From Gammaproteobacteria bacterium (GTDB lineage Bacteria; Pseudomonadota; Gammaproteobacteria; GCA-001735895): a DNA stretch of 64,000 bases. The stretch covers positions 1-64,000 of the forward strand of contig JAAEMR010000078.1 in the NCBI GenBank assembly GCA_024225395.1, in the 5' to 3' direction. This document shows positions 1-8,404 of the stretch, piece by piece. The notes under the pieces are model-generated. The model did no database searches, was not told where the DNA came from, and saw only the letters and a list, made by a program, of their open reading frames with translations. Both the position numbers and the translations under genes were made by a program. The stretch's first letter is position 1. Each line of letters begins with the position of its first letter.

Positions 1-267
1 CCAGTCGGGCGGGTTAGCTGGATCAACAGCTTTAATAACTTCAATCATCCTCATTCGGACAAAAATACGCTGATGTTTTGCCATGGCAGGGTGCTTGAAA
101 TCTTTAGTAGCCAGAAAATAATCCACTAGCTTCTTTAAATCGACTGTCCTGGCAAGCTCCTTTTGAAATAATTTATCGTGCTTTTGAAACTCATCATCGG
201 TCATACCGATGGTGTTTGTATCAAGAAAACTGTTGATGTGTTTTATATTCTTTTTTGCTTTTGTCAC
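1..267 (-). CDS. Partial hypothetical protein, C-terminus beyond the window
   Basis: An open frame on the minus strand begins with GTG at 265-267 and stays open for 89 codons to the left edge. A purine-rich AGGGA lies about eight bases upstream of the GTG, which supports this start. The product begins MTKAKKNIKHINSFLD and is rich in Lys, Asp and Phe. It has no signal peptide or membrane segment in the visible part and looks like a soluble helical protein. I do not recognise the family. It is transcribed away from the RND operon on the same strand, with about 270 bases between them. No function is proposed. Confidence 0.5.
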   Translation of the reverse strand, partial: MTKAKKNIKHINSFLDTNTIGMTDDEFQKHDKLFQKELARTVDLKKLVDYFLATKDFKHPAMAKHQRIFVRMRMIEVIKAVDPANPPDW

Positions 268-541
268 TATATGATTCCCTGAAAATATTGGGTTATTGTT
301 TAAAAGGATGACTCATCTGGTGATTTATACAGCCAGCACAAGTATTGTGATATAACACAATATATTACCATTATTATTAACTACCCTGAACTGAATGTCT
401 TGGTACTAAGCACGTATTTACTGCAATCATAGTATCGACCGGTATCACACCATAGCAGTGATGTTTGTTGGGTTAAGTCCAGATGCTAACACAATTATCT
501 ACATCTAAGCCAAAGCGTTTAGTTTTTGTAGGAGAGCTTAA

Positions 542-3500
542 TTAGTGGCTATAATTTTTTTCAACTTTCAACTTCACCAAATGACTATTAGACATAAATA
601 ACCGGTACAGAATAGGAATAATAAAAAGAGTCAGGGTCGCAGAAAAACCGAGACCCCAGACAATCGCATTTGCCACTGGTCCCCAAATTAAAGATTCTCC
701 ACCAAGCCCTGTTGCCAGGGATAATAATCCACCAATAGTTGTCAGGGTTGTAATAACGATTGGAATAACGCGTCTTCTGGCGGCGTAAACGGTGGAGTGT
801 AATAACGACATGCCACTGGCAAGTTTTGTATTGGCCGTTGATATCAGTACGATGGCTGAGTTAACAGCGATACCTGCAAGAGCCACGATGCCGTAGAGTG
901 CAAATAAACTTAACGGGTGCTGTGTAATTAATATTCCAATCACTACACCGGTAAATGCCAGAAATACCGTGGACAGAATCATCAGGGGTTGAAAATAACT
1001 CTTAAACTGGGTTCCCAGAATCATGTACATGACTCCGACACCAAAAATAAACAGTACGGCAATCGCATCCAGCGCTTCCTGAATATCATCCAGAATCCCT
1101 GAAAAATCCAGGTTTACATTCGGGTACTTGTGTTTGATTTTTTTCCATTCTTCTTTTATGTAATTGTTCGCTGTGAGTTCATCGATCCGTGTTTTATCAA
1201 TATCGGCTTCAACCGTTATGGTACGTTTAAAATTATAATGGCGAATATTACCCAGGCTGTTACGTGTTTCAGCTGATACCAGCTGGCTAAGTGGAATGGC
1301 ATTACCTGTTGTAGTAAATACAAGCTGCTGTAACAAGTCACTGATCTGTTTTAAATTATCCCGGGCACTTAATATTCTGACGTCTGTTTTTTCACCGTTA
1401 ATCTGTAAATCGGTTAACACTTCACCGTCTACTGAAATGAGTAAGGTTCGAGCTAATAATGCCGGGTTAATGCCAAGTTTCTGGATTTGTTCCAGGCGTA
1501 ACTGATAACTCACCTGGTTAGAGCCACGCGCAGCATCATCGGTGATATCTGAAACCATCTCGTGTTTCTCCAATAAGTCTTTTAACTCTGCACTTGCTGT
1601 TGCTATTGCGTCGTAGTCATCTCCTCTAACCTTAACGCTGATTGATTTTGTGGTTGGAGGGCCGCCACTGAGTTTAAGAAAAGATATATTGACTGCATCG
1701 GGCACGGATGTGATTTGTTTTCGAATATCCTCCATTATTTGTTCGACACTGCGCATGCCCGGCAGGCGAGGATTGAGTCCGATTAAAACCTGTCCATATT
1801 GATTACCAAAGCGGGGTTCGGTTTCAGTGAATAGTAAACCTGAGTAACTGACCATTTCACGGTATTCATTATTCTTTAATAGTTTGCGAGCTAACTGCTC
1901 GATGTCTTCGACTTTTTTATGGGTATTTTGTAGAACCGATGTTGGTGCCATTTCAACATTGATATAAAACAGGCGTAAAGTGTCACTGGCGAAAAAATCT
2001 TTTTTGATCAATGGGCTTGCCATAATGCCTACGGCTGACATGAACAGTAAAACACTGATGAAAATAGCTAACTTTGGAAAGCGCAAAACTTTAATCAACA
2101 ACCTTGTATAGAAAATACGAATAGCTCTTGTCATACGGATTCGCCATCTTTGTGTCGTAGATGGCTGGTGATGATGTTTATCAAAATTCATCACCAGCAC
2201 ATGAGAGGGTAACATCCAGTAGGCTTCTACCAGGCTGATGGACAATGCGATCGTGACCACCAGGGGAATAACCCGCATGAACTCTCCAAGAATGCCCGGT
2301 AGTAGTACGAGTGGAAGAAAAGCAGCCATGGTCGTTAACACCGCGGTAGTGACCGGAGCAAAAACTTCTTTCAATGCATTGATAACGGCCAGATCTCGTT
2401 GTTCACCCAGTGCTATACGATGATAAATAGCTTCGGCAACCACGACTGCATCATCGACCAGCATGCCTAAAGCGATAACCACGGCAAGCAGAACTGACAC
2501 ATTTAAGGTTTGCCCCAGTCCACTTAAAATCCAGAATGATCCAGCCAGGATAAATGGAATGCCAACGGTGGTAATAACCGCAATACGAAAGCCTAAAAAG
2601 ACAAAAGTGATCAATAATACAAATGATAATCCGTAAATGGCATTGGTTTGCATAATGTTAAGGGCATTACGGGTGATTTCAGATTGATCATCAACCAGTA
2701 CCAGCTCTACCCCGGTGGAGTTAGAGAGTTTGTTGCGCTGCTGAATGTAACTCTGGACTCGTTCAATAAGATCTAAAGTGTTAGAACCAGACTGTTTTAA
2801 AACAGCGGCGAGAATAGTGGGCGTGCCATTGCTACTGACCATGCGACTGGCTTCCTGCTGACTGTGTTCAATGCGTGCAAGGTTTTCCAGCGGTACATAC
2901 CCTGACCCGGTTAAAACAGGTAAAGAAGAAAGATAGGCCGGGTCTTCATTTTTCCCGTTTAACCTGACCAGCCACTGTTGACCTCCAGCGGTCAGGCTAC
3001 CAGCAGATAAATCATTAAATAACAGCTTAATTGAATCGGCGAGCTCGGTGGGATTTAAGCCATAACTAATGAGTTTTTCGGGCTGGTAATAAATCTGTAG
3101 CTCAGGATCATTTAAACCATAATTATCGACACGATCTACACCCTTCATGCGTTTTAATTCATCGATAACGTGTTTAGCCTGCAACCTGAGATTTTCATCA
3201 TAAGCGACACCTTTTATTAATACGGTGGCCGCAGGGAAGGCATTGGCTGAAACTATTTCAAGTACCCTGGGTGTCGAGGTTGCTTCAGGAAAATCGTTTT
3301 CTACATTCTGAATTTCACGCCGTAAATCTGACAGGTGTTTGTCATAAGTGCGTTCATCAATTTGATTGAAACGAATTAACAGGCTGCTGACGGATTCCCT
3401 GCTATTACTCGATATGAATTTAATGTCTGGTAATGATTTGAGGGCATCCTCCAGTGGATCAGTAATTTGCTTTTCTATATCCCGGGCCGATGCTCCGGGT

Positions 3501-3646
3501 AACAACGTCGTTACAACAATCCAGTTAAAGTTGATATCAGGATCTTGCTGGCGAGGTAAAGATAGGTAAGAAATTGAGCCAATGACCAGAATTAATGCGA
3601 AGGTCAAATTCGCAAGTACGTCATTTTTTAAAAATCTTAACAACAT
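542..3646 (-). CDS. RND efflux permease (HAE/AcrB-type)
   Basis: This is an inner-membrane proton-driven efflux pump subunit of the RND superfamily, 1034 residues, the usual length for AcrB-like permeases. A first transmembrane helix covers about residues 11-30 and is followed by the family motif PRQQDPDINF. Two large periplasmic loops and membrane bundles near residues 335-480 and 870-1020 give the twofold RND layout. The TM4 proton-relay motif GMLVDDAVVV is present, with Asp398 and Asp399. It lies ten bases downstream of its adaptor gene and both are probably cotranscribed from the region near 4670-4715. No TolC-like outer-membrane factor is nearby, so a shared one elsewhere is likely. The substrate cannot be told from sequence. 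Confidence 0.93.
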   Translation of the reverse strand: MLLRFLKNDVLANLTFALILVIGSISYLSLPRQQDPDINFNWIVVTTLLPGASARDIEKQITDPLEDALKSLPDIKFISSNSRESVSSLLIRFNQIDERTYDKHLSDLRREIQNVENDFPEATSTPRVLEIVSANAFPAATVLIKGVAYDENLRLQAKHVIDELKRMKGVDRVDNYGLNDPELQIYYQPEKLISYGLNPTELADSIKLLFNDLSAGSLTAGGQQWLVRLNGKNEDPAYLSSLPVLTGSGYVPLENLARIEHSQQEASRMVSSNGTPTILAAVLKQSGSNTLDLIERVQSYIQQRNKLSNSTGVELVLVDDQSEITRNALNIMQTNAIYGLSFVLLITFVFLGFRIAVITTVGIPFILAGSFWILSGLGQTLNVSVLLAVVIALGMLVDDAVVVAEAIYHRIALGEQRDLAVINALKEVFAPVTTAVLTTMAAFLPLVLLPGILGEFMRVIPLVVTIALSISLVEAYWMLPSHVLVMNFDKHHHQPSTTQRWRIRMTRAIRIFYTRLLIKVLRFPKLAIFISVLLFMSAVGIMASPLIKKDFFASDTLRLFYINVEMAPTSVLQNTHKKVEDIEQLARKLLKNNEYREMVSYSGLLFTETEPRFGNQYGQVLIGLNPRLPGMRSVEQIMEDIRKQITSVPDAVNISFLKLSGGPPTTKSISVKVRGDDYDAIATASAELKDLLEKHEMVSDITDDAARGSNQVSYQLRLEQIQKLGINPALLARTLLISVDGEVLTDLQINGEKTDVRILSARDNLKQISDLLQQLVFTTTGNAIPLSQLVSAETRNSLGNIRHYNFKRTITVEADIDKTRIDELTANNYIKEEWKKIKHKYPNVNLDFSGILDDIQEALDAIAVLFIFGVGVMYMILGTQFKSYFQPLMILSTVFLAFTGVVIGILITQHPLSLFALYGIVALAGIAVNSAIVLISTANTKLASGMSLLHSTVYAARRRVIPIVITTLTTIGGLLSLATGLGGESLIWGPVANAIVWGLGFSATLTLFIIPILYRLFMSNSHLVKLKVEKNYSH

Positions 3647-3656
3647 GATGTTTTAT

Positions 3657-4670
3657 TCAGGGTTTAATTATTATTTTTTCGTTGTCTTTTATCAGTTGTA
3701 GCTGATCATTGATAATTAAGGTGTCGGCAGGCAAATCACTTTCTACTGCTTGTCCTTCCTGTGCATCAGGTAAAACATTAAAGGCTGCCTTACCGTTGCG
3801 GGAAGTAAAGACGCCAAATGAATTTTTCCTTTTTTGAATATAATGTGCAGGAATAAAGTGCTTTAGCGTATCAAATTTTACCAGTCCATAACTCCCGCCC
3901 GGAGGTAGGTCTGCAGAGGTGATTGTTAAATGGACTATTTGTTGCTTACTGTTGCCATCGACGATCGGTAATATCTTGCGGATTTTCAGTTCATATAATG
4001 ATCCGGAAGTTTCAAACGAAAGTGATTTAGCCTGTGTTAAAAGCTGGATGTTATAGACAGGTATTTCAAGCCGAATTTCTACAGCATCCGCTTTGAGTAA
4101 CGTAAACTGTGCTGACCCTGGCGTTGAATAAGATCCGAGACTGGTGAATTTTTCTAAAATTAGTCCCGTAAAAGGGGCTTTTATCTGGCAGTGATTTACA
4201 CTTTGCCTGGCTGCTGAAAGCAAAGCCTGTTGTTCCTCAATGCCAGCATTGTCGGCGACTAGCTGGGTTTCACGCAAATCAAGTTCTTCTCGGGAAATAC
4301 TGCTACTACGACTTAATCTGTTGGCGCGATCCAGTTGTTGTTTTGTTGATTTTCGTTTAGCCATCAATTGTTTGATAACGGCTTCAATTCGAGTCTTATT
4401 TAGTTCTGCGGTCGTACAATCCAGTTTAATAATGACCTGGTCTTGTTTTACTTCGTCGCCTACCAGGGCGGGGAAGTAAATGATTCGGCCACTGGCTTCA
4501 GCAGCAATTTTAGCCAGTTGCAGGTTGATGACCGAAGCAGGGTATTGCAAGGTTTTTGAAAATGCGATGTCAGCAAAGCGTTCAACACTGACTTCACGTT
4601 CAGCATGAGCGGATGGCAGGTAACCAAGTCCGATTAAGGTGATTAACGTCCATCTGTATATTATTTTCAT
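3657..4670 (-). CDS. RND periplasmic adaptor (HlyD/MFP family)
   Basis: This is the membrane-fusion subunit that pairs with the permease immediately downstream. I start it at the ATG at 4670, because the product then begins with a clean Sec signal peptide (MKIIYRWTLI, cleavage near SAHA-ER). The frame can be extended to a TTG at 4715, but that would overlap the divergent gene. The 337-residue product has a biotinyl/lipoyl-like half motif (GRIIYFPALVGDEVKQDQV), an alpha-helical hairpin around residues 85-150, then the second lipoyl half (CQIKAPFTGLIL) and a beta-barrel region. The short length is typical of adaptors for AcrB-like pumps in aquatic gammaproteobacteria. Only 44 bases separate it from the divergently transcribed DUF192 gene. 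Confidence 0.88.
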   Translation of the reverse strand: MKIIYRWTLITLIGLGYLPSAHAEREVSVERFADIAFSKTLQYPASVINLQLAKIAAEASGRIIYFPALVGDEVKQDQVIIKLDCTTAELNKTRIEAVIKQLMAKRKSTKQQLDRANRLSRSSSISREELDLRETQLVADNAGIEEQQALLSAARQSVNHCQIKAPFTGLILEKFTSLGSYSTPGSAQFTLLKADAVEIRLEIPVYNIQLLTQAKSLSFETSGSLYELKIRKILPIVDGNSKQQIVHLTITSADLPPGGSYGLVKFDTLKHFIPAHYIQKRKNSFGVFTSRNGKAAFNVLPDAQEGQAVESDLPADTLIINDQLQLIKDNEKIIIKP

Positions 4671-4714
4671 GAAGATTATAATGTGTTTCAAATAGTGAGG
4701 TTCTAAAATAAACA

Positions 4715-5170
4715 ATGATCAGTTTAGCAAAATTTAGTTTGATATTACTATTTATTATCATACCTGTTGCTGGTTTTGCTACTCAGCACATGCCTTCTGA
4801 AGTTTTTCCTGTTCAGAGCATGGAACTGATGGATAAAATGTATCAGCTTGAAATAGCGGACTCCGTGAAACGAAAAAAACAGGGTTTAATGTTTAGAAAG
4901 AACTTGAGCCAAAATGCGGGTATGTTATTTATTTACTCCGGGCCCGGAAATTATCGAATCTGGATGAAAAATACCTTAATACCTTTGACAGTGATCTGGC
5001 TGGATGAACAGGCAACAATTATTGATAAGAAAATCTTGCAACCCTGTCGATCAGTAAACTGTCCTGATTACGGTGTTTCCACACCCTCCATGTTTATCCT
5101 CGAGCTTCACCCTTCAGAATATTCCCGTTTCAATATTGGTGACTCTTTAGCGGTAATTCTTTTCAGGTAA
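4715..5170 (+). CDS. DUF192 family exported protein
   Basis: The 151-residue product starts with a hydrophobic signal peptide (about residues 1-22, ending near AGFA) and continues with a DUF192 (COG1430) domain. Typical family features are visible: RKKQGLMFRKNLSQNAGMLF, the following WMKNTLIPLTVIWLD and the C-terminal ILELHPSEYSRFNIGD. The family is small, usually periplasmic or membrane-anchored, and has no established biochemical role. The gene is divergent from the RND adaptor with 44 bases between the starts, so the two probably share a promoter region. Two cysteines (PCRSVNC) could form a disulphide in the periplasm. Confidence 0.85.
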   Translation: MISLAKFSLILLFIIIPVAGFATQHMPSEVFPVQSMELMDKMYQLEIADSVKRKKQGLMFRKNLSQNAGMLFIYSGPGNYRIWMKNTLIPLTVIWLDEQATIIDKKILQPCRSVNCPDYGVSTPSMFILELHPSEYSRFNIGDSLAVILFR

Positions 5171-5217
5171 TTAGACTATTCAACTTAGCAGGTATTTCGC
5201 TCGCAGCATTTATTGAA

Positions 5218-6168
5218 CTACTTTTTAAGATAGCCGATTACTTTACTGATTACTTCGTGATCTTTTAATAATTTCAGGTGACCTAACCCTTGAGTTTTTA
5301 ATAATTTAGCGCTACTCCAGTGATTTTGAATTTCGTTGAAGTGTTTCTGAGAAACTTCTTCATCGTCTGTATCAAATATTAATAAGCCACTTTGATCTTT
5401 GTCCTCAAGCAGATTTTCAGTGCTTAATAATTCCCATGAATTTTCTATAGGTAAAATTTTCTGGATCTCCCTGTTAATTAACGCTTTAAACTGTTGTTTT
5501 AGAGCGGGTCTAAGTTTTAATAATTGAGTATAAGAATCGAATATTTCCTGCACATCAAGGTTCGGGGCTATCAAAACCATTCTGTTGAGCATTAAACCTC
5601 TGCGGGTGGCCAGCGTGACAGCCATGGCACCAAATGAATGTGCAATGACGCTGTCTATGGGGCCTATCTGTTGCTGAATAGCCACCAGTGAATCTGAAAA
5701 ATCCAGTAGATGAGCGCGTTTTCCGGGATTTGATCCGTGAGCTGGTGCATCAAAAACGGCCACTCGATAGCCCGCTTGCGTCAGATCAGGAATGAAATTT
5801 CTGAACTGTGTTCCCGAGCCGTTCCATCCATGCATCAACACGATCAGGGGACCTTTGCCCCATAAATAGACAGGTATGCTTTGATTGCTGAGGTTAATTT
5901 CTATTCGATGATCAGCCTGATTCCAGAATTTGTGTACCCAGGGTTTTGGTCGACGTTTATAAATGCTAAACCAGATTTTGTTAAGTTGTTGTGCCGCCCA
6001 GTTGATATTCAGCAGGGAAATTACATTGAGTGCATAACCCAATACAATGAACTTCCAGGGCACTACACGTTTTGTGCGACTGCTTTTTGCTGAGTCAGTC
6101 ATCAGAGAAATGTTTGCTGGAAATTCAACAAAAGCAGATTTTACAAACGTCAAAGTAGGGTAGTTCAT
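5218..6168 (-). CDS. Alpha/beta hydrolase
   Basis: The 316-residue product is an alpha/beta-fold hydrolase. The oxyanion-side HGWNGSG motif lies at about residues 113-119, the nucleophile elbow AHSFGA places Ser178 as the likely nucleophile, and a C-terminal GLGHLKLL places His297 as the likely base. An acidic stretch (FDTDDEEV) just before it probably supplies the acid. The N-terminal 60 residues include a hydrophobic segment (FIVLGYALNVISLLNI) that may anchor the enzyme to the membrane. The substrate is unknown; esterase or lipase-like activity is a general expectation of the fold. It is convergent with the DUF192 gene and divergent from the AraC-type regulator that starts at 6266. Confidence 0.85.
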   Translation of the reverse strand: MNYPTLTFVKSAFVEFPANISLMTDSAKSSRTKRVVPWKFIVLGYALNVISLLNINWAAQQLNKIWFSIYKRRPKPWVHKFWNQADHRIEINLSNQSIPVYLWGKGPLIVLMHGWNGSGTQFRNFIPDLTQAGYRVAVFDAPAHGSNPGKRAHLLDFSDSLVAIQQQIGPIDSVIAHSFGAMAVTLATRRGLMLNRMVLIAPNLDVQEIFDSYTQLLKLRPALKQQFKALINREIQKILPIENSWELLSTENLLEDKDQSGLLIFDTDDEEVSQKHFNEIQNHWSSAKLLKTQGLGHLKLLKDHEVISKVIGYLKK

Positions 6169-6265
6169 GGTGGGACTCTGTTAAATAATAGATTCAGTAT
6201 GAGGTTTGCAGTGGCTATCAAAAAGTGTCATATTTGACATAATACTGGTGAGTTAGGACGTTTTC

Positions 6266-7264
6266 ATGAAGGCAGCATTATTTTTAATGGACAGGTGTAT
6301 AGGTTCATCAATTCATGGAATCCTGGATGCCCTGATAGCATCCAACTACACACTGATAAAGTCGGGACTGGATCCCATGTTTGAATGGCATACCATTTCT
6401 ATGGATGGTTTTGCCGTTACACCCATTAACGGTTTAAAGATTCAACCTGATTATAGTTTGCAGCAATATCAGCAACTGGAGAGTGAGCCGGATATGTGGA
6501 TATTACCTCCTGTGTTTCATGCTTCATCAAATTACAGCAGGGTTGAACAAACATTAATTCATTCGGAAAAATTTTTACCCGTAATTCATCAGCACTATGA
6601 TCGAGGCGGCATGTTTTTGAGCATTTGCAGTGGTTCTTTTCTATTGGCAAAAGCCGGTCTGATGCAAAATCGACCTGCTTTAATGCACTGGAATAATGAG
6701 CAACATTTTCACAAAATGTTCCCGCAACTAAAAATTGATACACAAAAAAATATTGCCGATTATGGAAATATTATCTGTGCAAATGGTGGTGTTCTGTCTT
6801 ATGAACATCTGATTATGTACCTGGTAGAGGGGTTTGCCGGGCATCGCATTGCGGTCGATACTGCAAAGCTACTGATGATGAACCTCAATGCATCATCGCC
6901 ATTAGCTTACCGAAGCAATATTGGAACGCATAATCACTCTGATGACCTTGTTTTGCAGGCGCAGCGATATATTGAGCGTCATTACACAACAGCTATAAAC
7001 TTAAACACCCTGTCTGAAAAGTTCAATATCAGTGACAGGCAGCTTAAGCGACGCTTTTCCAAAGCAATTCAATGCTCCCCATTACAGTATGTACAGAAAA
7101 TTAGAATTGACAGAGCCTGCAACCTGCTAGAAATTACCCGGTTATCCTCTAATAAAATTGTCTATGAAGTAGGCTACCAGGATGAAAGCAGTTTTCGACG
7201 TTTATTTAAAAAGCACATGGGCATGACGATGGAAAATTATCGACAGCAATTTGGCAGACAGTAA
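6266..7264 (+). CDS. GlxA-like AraC family transcriptional regulator
   Basis: The 332-residue protein joins an N-terminal DJ-1/PfpI-like class I amidotransferase-type domain (about residues 1-195) to a C-terminal AraC DNA-binding domain (about 230-332). The elbow motif ICSGSFLLA gives Cys121 in the position of the DJ-1 cysteine. The C-terminal part has both helix-turn-helix units, LNTLSEKFNISDRQLKRRF and IVYEVGYQDESSFRRLFKKH, with the usual AraC signature. Members of this family respond to small metabolites such as amines and betaines, but the ligand here is unknown. It is divergent from the alpha/beta hydrolase gene with about 100 bases between starts, so that gene is a possible target. That link is inference. 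Confidence 0.9.
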   Translation: MKAALFLMDRCIGSSIHGILDALIASNYTLIKSGLDPMFEWHTISMDGFAVTPINGLKIQPDYSLQQYQQLESEPDMWILPPVFHASSNYSRVEQTLIHSEKFLPVIHQHYDRGGMFLSICSGSFLLAKAGLMQNRPALMHWNNEQHFHKMFPQLKIDTQKNIADYGNIICANGGVLSYEHLIMYLVEGFAGHRIAVDTAKLLMMNLNASSPLAYRSNIGTHNHSDDLVLQAQRYIERHYTTAINLNTLSEKFNISDRQLKRRFSKAIQCSPLQYVQKIRIDRACNLLEITRLSSNKIVYEVGYQDESSFRRLFKKHMGMTMENYRQQFGRQ

Positions 7265-7350
7265 CGCTTTCTTTTGCATGACCTGTGTTAGTTCATAGTT
7301 AGCTGAAGCATGTTAATCTATCGCCTTTTTCACACGGTCTTAATACTGAA

Positions 7351-7713
7351 ATGAAGCCCATTTACCCCCTGTTTCTATTTATCATTGTTGCATTACTTTC
7401 CGCCTGTTCTCCACACTCGGCTTCCGGAGTCTGGAAAGCGACTCAGGGTAATGAATATGGCATTTCGAAACTGGTGGTAGCATTTGATGGAAGGGCTGAA
7501 TTTGTTACTCCAAAATTAGACAATGCAAACTGGCATTGTTTCTGGTCAGCGGTGGCTGAAAAAACTGCTGAGCTTAAGTGTACTCCGTCAACTGATACGG
7601 ATACGGAAGAAACTTTTAAAATATCAATTAATGCAGATGGTCTTGCTGAGTTGAGCCACAAATCGAAGCTGATAGCTGTTTTAATGAGAGTTGATGAAAA
7701 TCCGGTTCTTTAA
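7351..7713 (+). CDS. Small predicted lipoprotein
   Basis: The 120-residue product has a lipoprotein signal peptide with the lipobox LSAC at about residues 16-19, so it should be lipid-anchored in the envelope. The mature part (SGVWKATQGNEYGISKLVVAF...) looks like a small beta-rich domain and has two further cysteines, in NWHCFW and LKCTPS. I do not recognise the family. The gene follows the AraC-type regulator by 86 bases and converges on the Met-Pro-Trp repeat gene. The last codons and the stop lie inside a perfect inverted repeat (7702-7734). Confidence 0.7.
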   Translation: MKPIYPLFLFIIVALLSACSPHSASGVWKATQGNEYGISKLVVAFDGRAEFVTPKLDNANWHCFWSAVAEKTAELKCTPSTDTDTEETFKISINADGLAELSHKSKLIAVLMRVDENPVL

Positions 7714-7734
7714 TTTTTTGACTTTAAAGAACCG
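7702..7734. terminator. Intergenic hairpin between convergent genes
   Basis: CCGGTTCTTTA at 7702-7712 is the exact inverse complement of 7724-7734, giving an 11-bp stem with an 11-base loop. It spans the stop codon of the small lipoprotein gene and lies just before the stop of the convergent gene at 7743. There is no strong T-run on either side, so a classic Rho-independent terminator is not certain. A bidirectional transcript-end hairpin is the most likely role. Confidence 0.45.
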
Positions 7735-7742
7735 GGTTGAAA

Positions 7743-8228
7743 TTAGCGCCAGGTAGGTTTCATGTACATACCAGGAGTCGCTTCTTCAGCCATTATCTTT
7801 CCTGGTTGCATCATCGAACGAATGCCCTGATCCATGCCCGGCATCATGTATGGTTGAGATTGTGGGCGAGGCTGAGGTTGTGCCATACTATTCCACGGCA
7901 TCATGCCTCCACCGAATGGCTGCGCTGGTGGCGGCTGGCTGTACCTGGGAGCAGAATTTCCACCCCACGGCATCATGCCACCAAAAGGTTGAGGTTGTGG
8001 CGGTGGTGCCTGATAAACAGGTGCTCGATTGCCGCCCCAGGGCATGAAGTTTGATCCATAGGGCTGCGGGTTAGATGGTGGTCTGGCATAACCCTGACCA
8101 CTCCACGGCATCCTGTTAGGTGCTGCAGTTGAATATCCACCGGGCATACCCCAGTTTTCCCACTGAGCATGGACATTGCCTGTGAGTAAAGTCAGGCCTG
8201 TACAAAAAATTAATAGACTCTTGTTCAT
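7743..8228 (-). CDS. Secreted Met-Pro-Trp repeat protein
   Basis: The 161-residue product has a Sec signal peptide (about residues 1-21, ending VHA-Q). The mature part is low-complexity, rich in Pro, Gly, Gln, Met and Asn. Four MPW motifs occur at residues 40-42, 62-64, 86-88 and 110-112, so the period is 22-24 residues. Two of the repeats read MPWGGN. The C-terminal third is Met-rich (MMPGMDQGIRSMM). There are no cysteines in the mature part. It resembles in composition the two tandem secreted proteins at 56541-57734. I do not recognise a named family; Met/Trp clusters can bind Cu(I), and Gly/Asn/Tyr-rich secreted proteins can be structural, but neither is shown here. Confidence 0.75.
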   Translation of the reverse strand: MNKSLLIFCTGLTLLTGNVHAQWENWGMPGGYSTAAPNRMPWSGQGYARPPSNPQPYGSNFMPWGGNRAPVYQAPPPQPQPFGGMMPWGGNSAPRYSQPPPAQPFGGGMMPWNSMAQPQPRPQSQPYMMPGMDQGIRSMMQPGKIMAEEATPGMYMKPTWR

Positions 8229-8404
8229 TTGCTTTCCTCTTAAGTGATTTATTTATAATTTTTATTGTTTCAAGTTTAACCATTTTTAATGGTTGATTGA
8301 GTTTAGCTTTATTTGTTGGAAATGTAGACAGAAATTTTGTTGTGGTTCTGTAGCAGGTTTATAACGGGTGGAATATTCACCGCTAAGGTTAAAAAAATCT
8401 CAAG

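Noticed and set aside
7737-8054. Arg/His-rich open frame on the plus strand
   Set aside because: It is the antisense of the Met-Pro-Trp repeat gene; the repeats create long open frames on both strands, and it has no ribosome site or recognisable product.
8278-8294. Hairpin AACCATT-TTT-AATGGTT upstream of the Met-Pro-Trp gene
   Set aside because: The stem is short and AT-rich with no T-run in the right direction; it may be chance in AT-rich sequence.
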